From NCBI RefSeq assembly GCF_036634195.1, contig NZ_JAZIFY010000001.1, positions 248,001 through 312,000 of the forward strand: a stretch of 64,000 nt of DNA. Direction: 5' to 3'. The notes beneath the pieces were generated by a model, which was given only the letters and a program-made list of their open reading frames with translations, was not told the origin of the DNA and did not search any database. Below are positions 8,529-19,135 of this stretch, piece by piece (the first letter of the stretch is position 1; every line of letters starts with the position of its first letter). This DNA is from Streptomyces sp. P9-A4 (lineage in GTDB: Bacteria; Actinomycetota; Actinomycetes; Streptomycetales; Streptomycetaceae). A program made the position numbers and the translations under genes.

Positions 8529-9098
8529 TCAGCGCGGCGGAAGGACCGTCAGCACCCGCTCGACGAAGAGCTTGAAGTCCGCCATGAAGTCGCTGAGGAA
8601 CTGCTGCGTCGTCGGATCGGTGACCTCCCCGTCGTCGCCGAACAGCCCCGGGGTGAACTGGATGTACGCCTCCGGGGCGTTCATCTGCGGGGAGTTGCAG
8701 AAGCTCAGCACCGAGCGGAGGCTCTGCTGGGCGACGGCGGTGCCGATCTTGCCCGGCGAGGCGCCGATGACGGCGGACGGCTTGTGGGTGAAGGAGTTGG
8801 TGCCCCAGGGGCGGCTGGCCCAGTCGATGGCGTTCTTGAGGCCGCCCGGGATGGAGCGGTTGTACTCGGGGGTGACGAAGAGGACGGCGTCGACGGCCGC
8901 GATGGCGTCCTTGAGGGCCTGGCCCTCCGGCGGGTAGGCGGCGTCGAAGTCGTGGTTGTAGAGGGGGAGGTCCTTGATGGGGATCTCCCGGAACTCCAGC
9001 CCGGGGGGCGCGACGCGGATCAGGGCCCGGGAGAGGATCCGGTTGATGGACTTCGTCGAGAGGCTGCCGACGAAGTAGCCGACCTGGTACGTGGCCAT
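8529..9098 (-). CDS. NADPH-dependent FMN reductase
   Basis: Flavodoxin-like oxidoreductase of 189 residues in the ChrR/azoreductase/YieF group. The FMN phosphate loop is GSLSTKSIN (11-19). PEYNRSIPGGLKNAIDW is the family signature that contacts the isoalloxazine ring. It probably reduces flavins, quinones or xenobiotics with NADPH in the cytosol. The ATG start is at 9098. The gene is monocistronic, convergent with the YVTN lipoprotein gene. Confidence 0.85.
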   Translation of the reverse strand: MATYQVGYFVGSLSTKSINRILSRALIRVAPPGLEFREIPIKDLPLYNHDFDAAYPPEGQALKDAIAAVDAVLFVTPEYNRSIPGGLKNAIDWASRPWGTNSFTHKPSAVIGASPGKIGTAVAQQSLRSVLSFCNSPQMNAPEAYIQFTPGLFGDDGEVTDPTTQQFLSDFMADFKLFVERVLTVLPPR

Positions 9099-9268
9099 GC
9101 GGGCTGTCCTGCCTTCCGGGGACGGTGCGGGGCTGGGGCGGCCCCGGCCCGCCGTGGCGGCCGGGGTCCCCGGGCAACGTAACCCGGCCGCCGCACCGCG
9201 GCGACCGGAGGAACCTGCGGGCCGACGATCGGTCGGAGGCCCATCACCGGTCGGAGGCCCGCGGTCGG

Positions 9269-10849
9269 TCAGAGGCCCACGATCAGCTGGATGCAGACGA
9301 TCTTCACGAGGATGGCGAGGGCGAACAGGGTCGCGTATCCGGTGTTGACCCGGCTGTCCGAGACCCGGCTGTTGGCGTACGCGGTGATGGCCGGATTGCC
9401 CACGTACCCGGCGAGCAGTCCCATGGTGCGCGGCCTGCTCTGGCCGAGGAGCCGGGCGACGAGGACCATCAGGGCGTAGCTGAGCACGGCGCTGATGACG
9501 AGCACGGTCAGGAGTTTCAGTCCGAAGAGGGAGAAGGCGTCGCGGCGGAAGGCGTAGCCCGAGGTGAGTCCGACGCAGGCGAGGAAGATCAGCAGGCCGA
9601 TCTGGCGGAGCGTGAGGTTGGCACGGGTCGGCAGGACCCAGACGAGGGGCCCGGTGCGGCGCAGCCGGCCGAGGATCATGGCCATGACGAGCGGCCCGGC
9701 GGCGGTGCCGAGGGAGAGGACCGTGGAGCCGATGGTGAGCTTCGGGATGCCGATGAGGAACCCGGCGGCGAGGCCGAGGCCCATGCTGACGGCGCTGACC
9801 TCGCTGACCTTGGCCTCGGTGTCGCCGAGGAAGCCGGTCACCTCGGCGGTGCGCTCACGGGGCATGACGACGCGGACCCGGTCGTCGAGCTGGAGGAGCA
9901 GGTCGTCGTGGGCCAGCAGGTCCTGGTCGCCGCGGCGGACGCGGGTGGCCTTGGCGCCGTAGAGCTCGCCGAGGCGGATCTCGGCGACCGTCCGGCCGGC
10001 GAGGTCCGGGTTGGTGAGCAGGATGCGCCGGTAGTCGACGACATCGCGCCGGTCGAGGAGATGGGTGGGCGCCTGGGTGCCGAGTGCCTCGATCCCGGCG
10101 GCGACGGCCTCCGGGCCGCCGACGAGGACGACCTGGTCGCCGGGGGCGAAGGTGTCGGGGGCGAGGGCCACCCGGGGGGTGCCGTCCCCGCTCCGCCGGG
10201 CGCTGGCGAGGAGCTGTCCCCCGGCAGAGCCGGGGACGTCGGCCCAGTGGACCGTCCGGGTGACATCGACCGTGCGGGTGATGAGTTCCCTCGGGAGTCC
10301 GGTGCCGGGGTCGCGGCGGCCGGTCCAGTTCCGGACGGCGGCGATGCCCGCGACGAAGAGGATGGTGAGGACGACGGCGAGGGGGTAGCCGATCGCGTAG
10401 CCGGTGGCGGGCTGGGACGGGACGGACGACGAGGCCTGGGCGGCGGCGAGGCCCGGGGTGGTGGTGCCGATGCCGGCGTAGCCGCCCGCGAGGTAGGGGC
10501 CGTCGATGCCGAAGACGGTGTTGCCGAGGAAGCCGACGGCGAGGGCGGTGACGACGAGCGCGGCGACGGCTCCGGTCATCACGGCCAGCTGGGGCCGGAG
10601 TTCCCTGAAGAAGGCCGGGCCCGCTTCGAGGCCCACGGTGTACACGTACAGGGCGAGGCCGAGGACCGCGAGGCCCGCGGGCACGGCGGGGCCGATGTCC
10701 GGGTCGAGCGCGCCGAGCAGCAGCCCCACGAAGAGGACTCCGGCCGCGCCGAGCTTCACGGGACCGAAGCGGACCATGCCGAAGAGCGATCCTGCCGCAA
10801 TGACGATAAAAAGGGTGAACCACGGATAGTCAGCGAAAAATTGCCACAT
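9269..10849 (-). CDS. AspT/YidE-type membrane carrier with TrkA-C domains
   Basis: 526 residues in the aspartate:alanine exchanger superfamily architecture: about five N-terminal TM segments, a central cytosolic part with two RCK_C/TrkA-C-like modules (around 200-360, e.g. DTFAPGDQVVLVGGPEA and LGELYGAKATRVRRGDQDLL), then five or six C-terminal TM segments. Motifs GYAGIGTTTPGL and GYVGNPAITAYANS fit the two half-repeats of the family. The substrate (amino acid or dicarboxylate) is not predictable. The ATG start at 10849 lies almost on top of a possible upstream start of the divergent oxidoreductase gene. Confidence 0.82.
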   Translation of the reverse strand: MWQFFADYPWFTLFIVIAAGSLFGMVRFGPVKLGAAGVLFVGLLLGALDPDIGPAVPAGLAVLGLALYVYTVGLEAGPAFFRELRPQLAVMTGAVAALVVTALAVGFLGNTVFGIDGPYLAGGYAGIGTTTPGLAAAQASSSVPSQPATGYAIGYPLAVVLTILFVAGIAAVRNWTGRRDPGTGLPRELITRTVDVTRTVHWADVPGSAGGQLLASARRSGDGTPRVALAPDTFAPGDQVVLVGGPEAVAAGIEALGTQAPTHLLDRRDVVDYRRILLTNPDLAGRTVAEIRLGELYGAKATRVRRGDQDLLAHDDLLLQLDDRVRVVMPRERTAEVTGFLGDTEAKVSEVSAVSMGLGLAAGFLIGIPKLTIGSTVLSLGTAAGPLVMAMILGRLRRTGPLVWVLPTRANLTLRQIGLLIFLACVGLTSGYAFRRDAFSLFGLKLLTVLVISAVLSYALMVLVARLLGQSRPRTMGLLAGYVGNPAITAYANSRVSDSRVNTGYATLFALAILVKIVCIQLIVGL

Positions 10850-10907
10850 GGGCTTACTCAGCCATATCCGATGGCTTCTTGCACGCTCATACGGAAGGGC
10901 GGACAGC

Positions 10908-12287
10908 GTGACGCGACCGAGGATTCTCGTGGTGGGCGCCGGATTCGCCGGAGTGGCCTGCGTACGGAGGCTCGAACGGCGGCTCGCGGAGCGGGAGGCG
11001 CAGCTCGCACTGCTCTCGCCGTTCTCGTACCAGCTGTACCTGCCGCTGCTCCCCCAGGTGGCGGCGGGGGTGTTGACCCCGCAGTCGGTCGCGCTCTCGC
11101 TGCGGCGCAGCGAACGGCACCGGACCCGGATCGTGCCGGGCGGCGTGGTCGGCGTGGACACGGCGGCGAAGGTCTGCGTGGTGCGCACGATCTCCGGCGA
11201 GTACGTGACGGAGCCGTACGACCATCTCGTGCTGTCGCCCGGCAGTGTGACCCGCAGCTTCGACATCCCCGGTCTCGCCGAGCACGCGCGCGGGATGAAG
11301 ACGCTGGCGGAGGCGGTGTACATCCGCGACCACGTCATCGCCCAGCTCGACCTGGCGGACGCCAGCACCGACGAGGAGGAGCGGGCCGCGCGGCTGCGCT
11401 TCGTCGTGGTCGGCGGCGGCTACGCGGGTACGGAGACGGCGGCCTGCCTCCAGCTGCTCACCCACAACGCGGTGAAGCGGTATCCGCGCATCGACCCGAA
11501 GCTGATCAAGTGGCATCTGGTGGACATCGCGCCGAAGCTGATGCCGGAGCTGGGCGACAAGCTCGGCGCCGCCGCGATGGACATCCTGACCCGGCGGGGC
11601 ATCGAGGTGTCGCTCGGGGTGTCGGTGGCCTCGGTGGACGCGGAGACGGTGACGCTCACCGACGGGCGGGTGCTGCCGAGCCGGACGCTGATCTGGACGG
11701 CCGGGGTGGCGGCGAGTCCGCTCATCGGCACGCTCGGCGCGGACACCTTCCGGGGGCGGCTCGTCGTCTCGGCCGAGATGGCGGTCCCCGGACTCGACGG
11801 GGTGTGGGCGCTCGGCGACGCGGCTGCGGTGCCCGATCTCGCCAAGGGCGAGGAGGGGGCGATCTGCCCGCCGACCGCGCAGCACGCGATGCGCCAGGGG
11901 AAGGCGCTGGCCGACAACCTGGTGGCGACCCTGCGCGGGGAGCGGATGCATCCGTACACGCACAAGGACCTGGGGCTGGTGGTGGACCTCGGCGGTATGG
12001 ACGGGGTGTCGAAGCCGCTCGGGGTGGAGCTGCACGGGATGCCTGCGCAGGCCGTTGCCCGCGCGTACCACTGGGCGGCGCTGCGGACGAACGTGGCGAA
12101 GACCCGAGTGATGACGAACTGGCTGCTGAACGCGGTCGCCGGCGACGACTTCGTACGGACGGGCTTCCTGGCCACGAAGGCGGGGACGCTGCGGGACTTC
12201 GAGTACACGGACGCGTATCTGACGCCGGAGCAGGTCAGGAGCCATACGGCCGCGTTCCGCGGGGCGGTGGGGGCGGGCGGGAGCTGA
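10908..12287 (+). CDS. NADH dehydrogenase (type II)-like FAD oxidoreductase
   Basis: Two-dinucleotide-binding flavoprotein. FAD binding is at VVGAGFAGVAC near the N-terminus, and NAD(P)H binding at VVVGGGYAGTETA. LPSRTLIWTAGVAASPL and GVWALGDAAAVPD are typical of NDH-2 enzymes. It should transfer electrons from NADH to quinone at the inner membrane face without pumping. I prefer GTG 10908 (GGAAGG ten bases upstream; 459 residues) over an in-frame ATG at 10848, which would overlap the divergent carrier's start codon; the extra 20 residues carry no conserved motif. A strong terminator follows. Confidence 0.83.
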   Translation: MTRPRILVVGAGFAGVACVRRLERRLAEREAQLALLSPFSYQLYLPLLPQVAAGVLTPQSVALSLRRSERHRTRIVPGGVVGVDTAAKVCVVRTISGEYVTEPYDHLVLSPGSVTRSFDIPGLAEHARGMKTLAEAVYIRDHVIAQLDLADASTDEEERAARLRFVVVGGGYAGTETAACLQLLTHNAVKRYPRIDPKLIKWHLVDIAPKLMPELGDKLGAAAMDILTRRGIEVSLGVSVASVDAETVTLTDGRVLPSRTLIWTAGVAASPLIGTLGADTFRGRLVVSAEMAVPGLDGVWALGDAAAVPDLAKGEEGAICPPTAQHAMRQGKALADNLVATLRGERMHPYTHKDLGLVVDLGGMDGVSKPLGVELHGMPAQAVARAYHWAALRTNVAKTRVMTNWLLNAVAGDDFVRTGFLATKAGTLRDFEYTDAYLTPEQVRSHTAAFRGAVGAGGS

Positions 12288-12314
12288 GGGCGTGGGCGGC
12301 TGCGCCGCGGCGAG

Positions 12315-12356
12315 GGAGGCGGGTGGGTCCGGCTGCCACCGGACCCACCCGCCTCC
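12315..12356. terminator. Strong bidirectional hairpin
   Basis: An 18-bp perfect stem (12315-12332 with 12339-12356; core GGAGGCGGGTGGG) and a 6-base loop between the rightward NDH-like gene and the leftward YkuD lipoprotein gene. Confidence 0.75.
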
Positions 12357-12440
12357 GTCGTCCGGCTCCCGCCCGCGCCGTCGCGCTTCCGCTTCGCCCC
12401 TCCGCCTTCCGATCCGCCTTCCGGTGCGCCTTCCGGTGCG

Positions 12441-13262
12441 TCAGCGGGCGAGTTCCGGGGCCGGACCCATCACCACGACGGGTTCCGCCGCCGGGTCGAG
12501 GGCGCGCAGCAGCGCGCGCAGCGGCTCGCGTTCCAGGGCGACGCAGGCCTGGGTGGGGCCGCCGTGGTCGACGTGGATCCAGACGCCGCCGCCCTTGTCG
12601 GCGCCGAGCGGGCGTTCCTTGTCGAGCGGGGTGCGGCCGGGGACGCGGTTGTAGTCGATGGCGATCACATGGTCGAAGGAGCCTTCCAGGGGTTCGCCGG
12701 AGAAGCCGGTGCCGCTGATGGCGAACTCCTCGTCCTGGTCGTACGGGAGGCGGGCTCCGGGATCGGGCAGCCGGCCGCCCGCGTCACCGATCCGGAAGAC
12801 CCCGATGGGGGTACGCAGATCACCGGCGCTGTGGTCGGAGGTCCAGCCCTGGAGCGCGTTGTGGGCGGGCCAGGGACCGGCCGTCGGCATCCAGCGACCG
12901 CCGGGGTCCCGCGCGTACAGCGTCGCGGTGGAGGTGGAGGAGTCGGCGGTGGCTCCGGTGACGACGAGGGCCTGGGTGGTGCCGTCGGGCACGAGGCCCT
13001 GGGTGACCGGGCCGATGCCGGGCAGGCGTGGGGCGGGGACGGGCGTGGCGGTGAGGCTGTTGGCGGCCTCCGCCGGGCCTCCCGCCTCACCGGCCGCTCC
13101 GGCCGGCGGTCCCTCGGGGCGGGAGCCGCCACCGGGCGGAGCCGCGGCGGCTCGCCCGGCGGGAGGTGCGGACGGGGTGGGGTGCGCGCAGCCGGTGAGC
13201 AGCAGGGCCGCGCACAGTGTGCCGGCGCTCAGCAGCGCGGGGGCGCCCTTGCGGACGGACAT
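12441..13262 (-). CDS. YkuD (L,D-transpeptidase-fold) lipoprotein
   Basis: 273 residues. A lipobox LLTGC (C25) is followed by a Pro/Ala/Gly-rich linker to about 70, then a YkuD-like domain. The catalytic region reads IHVDHGGPTQACVALE, keeping a His and a Cys in the family spacing, though the usual S-x-G-C-x-R motif is replaced by T-Q-A-C-V. DLRTPIGVFRIG and SFDHVIAIDYN are typical strands of the fold. It may cross-link or modify peptidoglycan outside the membrane. The variant motif means activity is uncertain. The ATG start is at 13262. Confidence 0.75.
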   Translation of the reverse strand: MSVRKGAPALLSAGTLCAALLLTGCAHPTPSAPPAGRAAAAPPGGGSRPEGPPAGAAGEAGGPAEAANSLTATPVPAPRLPGIGPVTQGLVPDGTTQALVVTGATADSSTSTATLYARDPGGRWMPTAGPWPAHNALQGWTSDHSAGDLRTPIGVFRIGDAGGRLPDPGARLPYDQDEEFAISGTGFSGEPLEGSFDHVIAIDYNRVPGRTPLDKERPLGADKGGGVWIHVDHGGPTQACVALEREPLRALLRALDPAAEPVVVMGPAPELAR

Positions 13263-13455
13263 GGACGGTTCCTCCTGGCCGGGGGCAGTGCAGCGATCCG
13301 TACCCGTTCGCCGGGCGGCGCTGCCGCGGTCCCCGCGCCCTCACCCGGACGGCGGCACTCTCGAACGGTCCCCGCTCCGGACGGCCCATCCACCCGTACG
13401 CCCCGCGCTCCGAAACCGGTTGCCCCTCCCCCACCCGGCGCGGTTTCCTGCTCCG

Positions 13456-13896
13456 ATGAACGATCTTCGTATCGAGCGGGCTCTCAGCGAGGCGCAGCTC
13501 GCGGACTGGCGGGCCGTCCACAACGCGATCATCCCCACGGCCGTCCTCTCCTCCGACGAGGTGCGGGAGCGGGCCGGGCGGAACCGGCTGGACGTCGCGT
13601 ACCTCGGTGACGTGGTGGTGGGCTGTTCCACGGTGCGCCCGCCGGACGAGGAGACTCCTGCGGCGACCGTCATCGCCCGGATCCTGCCCGGTTTCCGGGG
13701 GCGGGGCCTCGGGACCGCGCTGTACGAGAGGGGCCTCGCGCACGCGCGGACGCTGAGCGACGAGGGCGTGGAGACGGTGGTCCTCGCCTCCAACCCGGAG
13801 GGGCTGCGGTTCGCCCTCGCCCGGGGCTTCGCCGAGCTGGAGCGGTACGTCCTGCCGGGCGACACGGTGCCGTTCGTGGCGCTGCGCCTGACCTGA
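13456..13896 (+). CDS. GNAT acetyltransferase
   Basis: 146 residues starting at ATG 13456. The acetyl-CoA loop is RILPGFRGRGLGTALYERGLAHA (Q/R-x-x-G-x-G/A signature), followed by VETVVLASNPEGLRFALARGFAELERYV, the usual late strand-helix of GNAT enzymes. It is single-gene and divergent from the YkuD gene. The substrate is unknown. Confidence 0.75.
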   Translation: MNDLRIERALSEAQLADWRAVHNAIIPTAVLSSDEVRERAGRNRLDVAYLGDVVVGCSTVRPPDEETPAATVIARILPGFRGRGLGTALYERGLAHARTLSDEGVETVVLASNPEGLRFALARGFAELERYVLPGDTVPFVALRLT

Positions 13897-13916
13897 CGCG
13901 TCCCCGCCCGACCGGG

Positions 13917-13939
13917 TGATCTGACGATTCGTCAGATCA
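13917..13939. promoter_or_regulatory. 23-bp perfect palindrome, probable operator
   Basis: The arm TGATCTGACGA (13917-13927), a central T, and the exact complement of the arm (13929-13939). Flanking CCGG on each side (13912-13915, 13941-13944) extends the symmetry. With a 1-base centre it cannot form a normal RNA hairpin, so it is more likely a protein-binding site of TetR/GntR type. It ends 49 bases before the start codon of the dehydrogenase gene. No regulator gene is adjacent. Confidence 0.65.
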
Positions 13940-13988
13940 TCCGGTCGCGGGTCTGGGAACCTTCGGGGCCCGGCGCTACCCTCCGCGC

Positions 13989-15068
13989 ATGATTCGGACG
14001 GTGGTGTGGGGTACCGGAAATGTCGGGCGCGCGGCGATCCGCGCCGTGGACGCCCATCCAGGCCTTGAGCTCGCGGCCGTGCTGGTCTCCGATCCGGCGA
14101 AGGTCGGACGGGACGCGGGCCGGCTCGCGGGGCTCGGCCACGATCTCGGGGTGACGGCCGTCGACGACGTCGGCGCGGTCCTCGGCTCGCGGCCGGGGGC
14201 GGTGGTGTACGCGGCTTCCGGCGATACCCGGCCCGACGGGGCGATCGAGGACGTGGCGCGGGCGGTGCGGACGGGCGCGGTGGTGGTCACCCCCGCGCTG
14301 TATCCGCTGTACGACCAGCGCAACGCGCCGCCCGAGTTCAGGGATCCGATGGTCGCGGCGGTCGCCGAGGGCGGTGGATCGCTGTTCGTGTCGGGCGTGG
14401 ACCCGGGCTGGGGCAACGACGTGCTGCCGCTGCTGGTGAGCGGTCTGGCCGCCACGGTGGACGTGATCCGCTGCCAGGAGATCTTCGACTACTCGACGTA
14501 CGAGCAGGAGGAGTCGGTCCGCGAGCTGGTGGGGATGGGCCGGCCGATGGAGTACGAGCCGCCCATGCTGTGGCCCTCCGTGCCGACCATGATCTGGGGC
14601 GGCCAGGTGCGGCTGATGGCGCGGGCGCTCGGGGCCGAGCTCGACGAGATCCGCGAGACGATGGAGCGGCGCCCGCTGGAGTCCACCGTGAAGACGCGGA
14701 CGATGGGCGTCTTCGAGGCGGGGACGCAGGGCGCGGTCCGCTTCGAGGTGCAGGGGATCGTCGGCGGGGAGCCCCGGATCGTGATCGAGCACGTCACCCG
14801 CATCCACCCCTCGTGCGCGCCGGACTGGCCGGTGCCGCCCGACGGGGCGGGGGCGCACCGGGTGATCGTCGAGGGCAGTCCCCGCATCGAGGTGACGGTG
14901 GCGGCGACGGCCGAGGGCGAGAACCGGTCGGCGGGCGGGAACGCGACGGCGGTGGGCCGGCTCGTCGGGGCGATCGACTGGCTGGTGGCGGCGGAACCGG
15001 GACTGTACGACGCGCTGGACGTGCCCTTGCGGCCGGCGGTCGGGAAGCTGGGGAGGAGACCACGATGA
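13989..15068 (+). CDS. Dihydrodipicolinate reductase-like NAD(P)H dehydrogenase
   Basis: 359 residues. A Rossmann N-terminus with GTGNVG (8-13) and a DapB-like C-terminal domain place it among the amine/diaminopentanoate dehydrogenase-like relatives of DapB rather than true lysine-pathway enzymes (about 250 residues). ASGDTRPDGAIEDVARAV and FVSGVDPGWGNDVLPLL are typical of this actinobacterial group. Its TGA stop overlaps the ATG of the CMD gene (ATGA), indicating coupled translation. A perfect palindrome upstream suggests control by an unlinked repressor. The substrate is unknown. Confidence 0.75.
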   Translation: MIRTVVWGTGNVGRAAIRAVDAHPGLELAAVLVSDPAKVGRDAGRLAGLGHDLGVTAVDDVGAVLGSRPGAVVYAASGDTRPDGAIEDVARAVRTGAVVVTPALYPLYDQRNAPPEFRDPMVAAVAEGGGSLFVSGVDPGWGNDVLPLLVSGLAATVDVIRCQEIFDYSTYEQEESVRELVGMGRPMEYEPPMLWPSVPTMIWGGQVRLMARALGAELDEIRETMERRPLESTVKTRTMGVFEAGTQGAVRFEVQGIVGGEPRIVIEHVTRIHPSCAPDWPVPPDGAGAHRVIVEGSPRIEVTVAATAEGENRSAGGNATAVGRLVGAIDWLVAAEPGLYDALDVPLRPAVGKLGRRPR

Positions 15069-15553
15069 TCATCGACATTCCCGAGGGCCAGGAGCCCATC
15101 GGGTACGTGTGGGGCGACATGGTCCCGGAGATCGGGACGGCGGCGGCGAACTTCTCGCTGTCGGTGTACGCCCATACGACGCTGGGGCTGCGCGAGTTCG
15201 AGGCGGCGCGGCTGCGGATCGCGCAGATCAACGGCTGCGGCTTCTGTCTGGACTGGCGTACCGACCGGGACGGCGAGAAGGTCGAGGAGGGCTTCGACGA
15301 GGTCGTCGCGGCCTGGCGGGAGACGGAGGTCTCGGAGTCCTTCGACGAGCGGACGCGGCTCGCGGCCGAGTACGCCGAGCGGTACGCGCTGGACCACCAC
15401 GGCCTGGACGAGGAGTTCTGGGCGCGGATGACGGCCCGGTACAGCCAGGCGGAGATCGTGGAGCTGACCATGAGTCTGGGCTCGTGGCTGGCGTTCGGGC
15501 GGCTCAACCGGGTGCTGGGGCTCGACACGGTGTGCGTGCTGCCGACGCACTGA
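15065..15553 (+). CDS. Carboxymuconolactone decarboxylase (CMD) family protein
   Basis: 162 residues with the AhpD-like redox pair C58-x-x-C61 in NGCGFCLDWR, embedded in the all-helical CMD fold. Members act as peroxidase partners or decarboxylases. The start ATG overlaps the upstream dehydrogenase stop by 4 bases, with GGGGAGGAG as ribosome-binding site, so it probably works with that enzyme in one pathway, for example on an oxidised steroid or aromatic substrate; that pathway link is inference. Confidence 0.8.
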   Translation: MIIDIPEGQEPIGYVWGDMVPEIGTAAANFSLSVYAHTTLGLREFEAARLRIAQINGCGFCLDWRTDRDGEKVEEGFDEVVAAWRETEVSESFDERTRLAAEYAERYALDHHGLDEEFWARMTARYSQAEIVELTMSLGSWLAFGRLNRVLGLDTVCVLPTH

Positions 15554-15562
15554 GGACCGAGG

Positions 15563-15597
15563 AGAGGGGCCGGCCGGGATTTCCGGCCGGCCCCTCT
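15563..15597. terminator. Strong bidirectional hairpin
   Basis: A 15-bp perfect stem (AGAGGGGCCGGCCGG at 15563-15577, complement at 15583-15597) with loop GATTT, lying between the convergent CMD and cholesterol oxidase genes and followed by TTCG. Confidence 0.78.
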
Positions 15598-15611
15598 TCG
15601 CGTGCGGGTGG

Positions 15612-17336
<1,725 letters not shown>

Positions 17337-17363
17337 TTATGTCCGGGTGCGCGTGCGAGGGCC

Positions 17364-18797
17364 TCAGACGAGGCTGGATCCCGGGGCGCCGGTGAGGCGC
17401 TCGGGGGTGAGCAGCTCGGCCAGCCGGTCGGCGGGGAGCAGCCCCTTCTCCAGGGTGAGTTCGACGACGCCGCGCCCGGTGGCGAGCGCCTCCTGCGCGA
17501 TGGCGGTGGCGGCCGTGTAGCCGAGGTGCGGGTTGAGCGCGGTGGCGAGCCCGATCGAGTTCTCGACGGCCGCGCGGAGCGCCTCGGTGTTGGCGGTGAT
17601 GCCGTCGACACAGCGCTCGGCCAGCGTCAGGCAGGCGGCGCGGAGCGAGAGCAGGCTCTTCGAGAGGGCGTGGAAGATCACCGGCTCGAAGGCGTTGAGC
17701 TGGAGCTGTCCGCCCTCGGCGGCCATCGTGATGGTGATGTCGTTGCCGATGACCTCGAAGGCGACCTGGTTGACGACCTCGGGGATGACGGGGTTGACCT
17801 TGCCCGGCATGATGCTGGAACCGGCCTGGACCGGCGGCAGGTTGATCTCGTTGAGGCCGGCGCGCGGGCCCGAGGAGAGCAGCCGGAGGTCGTTGCAGGT
17901 CTTGGAGAGCTTGACCGCGATGCGCTTGAGGACGCCGGACAGCTGAACGAAGGCGCCGCAGTCCTGGGTGGCCTCGATCAGGTTGACGGAGGTCACCAGC
18001 GGCAGCCCGGTCAGCTCGGCGAGGTTGCGGCGGGCGGTCTCGGCGTAGCCGGGGGCGGCGTTGAGGCCGGTGCCGATGGCGGTGGCCCCGAGGTTGATCT
18101 CGTGGATGAGCTCGATCGCCTCGGCGAGCCGGCCCCGGTCCTCCTCCAGCATCACGGCGTACGTGGAGAACTCCTGGCCCAGCGTCATGGGCACCGCGTC
18201 CTGGAGCTGCGTACGGCCCATCTTCACGACCTCGCGGAACTCCAGGGCCTTGGCGGCGAAGGCGTCCTGGAGCACGGCCATCGCGAGGAGGAGTTCACGG
18301 GCGGCGCCGATCGCGGCGATGCGGATGGCGGTCGGGTAGACGTCGTTGGTGGACTGACCGAGGTTGACGTCCTCGTTGGGGTGGAGCCGGCCGTAGTCAC
18401 CCTTGGCGTGGCCGAGGAGTTCCAGGGCGCGGTTGGCGACGACCTCGTTGGCGTTCATGTTGGTGGAGGTCCCGGCACCGCCCTGGACGACGTCGACGAC
18501 GAACTGGTCGTGGAGCCGCCCCTCGCGGATCTCCCGGCAGGCGCCCGCGATGGCCGCGGCCTTGTCGGCGGGGAGCAGGCCCAGCTCCTCGTTGGCGCGG
18601 GCCGCGGCCTCCTTGACGGCGGCGAGCGCGTCGATCAGCAGCGGGTAGACGGAGATCGGGATGCCGGTGACGGTGAAGTTCTCGGTGGCGCGCAGGGTGT
18701 GGACACCCCAGTAGGCGTCGGCGGGCACGTCCCGGTCACCGAGCAGATCGTGCTCGCGTCGGACGGGAGCGGGGTGCGGGGCCGGTGCGGGGAGCAT
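17364..18797 (-). CDS. aspA: Aspartate ammonia-lyase (aspartase)
   Basis: 477 residues of the fumarase/aspartase superfamily. The catalytic SS loop GSSIMPGKVNP is intact, with TSTNMNANEV and HPNEDVNLGQSTNDVYPTA upstream. The N-terminus EHDLLGDRDVPADAYWGVHTLRA separates aspartase from class II fumarase. It deaminates L-aspartate to fumarate and ammonia. The ATG is at 18797. It lies downstream of, and on the same strand as, an L-asparaginase gene across a 338-bp repeat-rich gap, so the two form an asparagine-to-fumarate route. Confidence 0.9.
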   Translation of the reverse strand: MLPAPAPHPAPVRREHDLLGDRDVPADAYWGVHTLRATENFTVTGIPISVYPLLIDALAAVKEAAARANEELGLLPADKAAAIAGACREIREGRLHDQFVVDVVQGGAGTSTNMNANEVVANRALELLGHAKGDYGRLHPNEDVNLGQSTNDVYPTAIRIAAIGAARELLLAMAVLQDAFAAKALEFREVVKMGRTQLQDAVPMTLGQEFSTYAVMLEEDRGRLAEAIELIHEINLGATAIGTGLNAAPGYAETARRNLAELTGLPLVTSVNLIEATQDCGAFVQLSGVLKRIAVKLSKTCNDLRLLSSGPRAGLNEINLPPVQAGSSIMPGKVNPVIPEVVNQVAFEVIGNDITITMAAEGGQLQLNAFEPVIFHALSKSLLSLRAACLTLAERCVDGITANTEALRAAVENSIGLATALNPHLGYTAATAIAQEALATGRGVVELTLEKGLLPADRLAELLTPERLTGAPGSSLV

Positions 18798-19135
18798 GGG
18801 TGCCGTTCTCCTGGGGGTGCGGGGCGGGAGGGGGGTGCGGATGGGGCGCGGGGGCTCGCGGGGGCGGCCGAGGGGCCGGGGGCGGGACTGTGCGACGCCG
18901 GGGCCGTACGGCGCCGGAATCCGGGGCGTACGACTCCGGGAGCCGGGGCGCGTACGACAGCGGGAGCCGGGGCCGGGATCCAGGCCGTACGACAGCCGGG
19001 GCCGACGCCGGGATCGGGCCGTACGGCACCTGCGTCGCGCCGACGTTCGCGCCGAAATTGGCTCCGGCTCGTGGGCGGGCGGGGGGGCGCCGCCCACGAG
19101 CCGGGGTTCTGGGGGTGTCGGTCCGGTCGGCCGCG
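18798..19135. repeat. Low-complexity intergenic region with degenerate tandem units
   Basis: 338 bp between asparaginase and aspartase without a credible gene. From about 18905 to 19030 it holds irregular repeats built on CGTACGAC followed by a GGGAGCCGGGGC-like block, each about 22-30 bp. The part next to aspA is G-rich. It could fold extensively in RNA; I see no recognised riboswitch. Confidence 0.5.

Noticed and set aside
9125..12718. Very long open frame (1197 codons) on the plus strand
   Set aside because: It lies opposite the AspT-like gene and across the NDH-like gene in another frame, is made of Gly/Glu/Asp/Arg-biased sequence, and has no domain. It is a shadow of high GC codon use.
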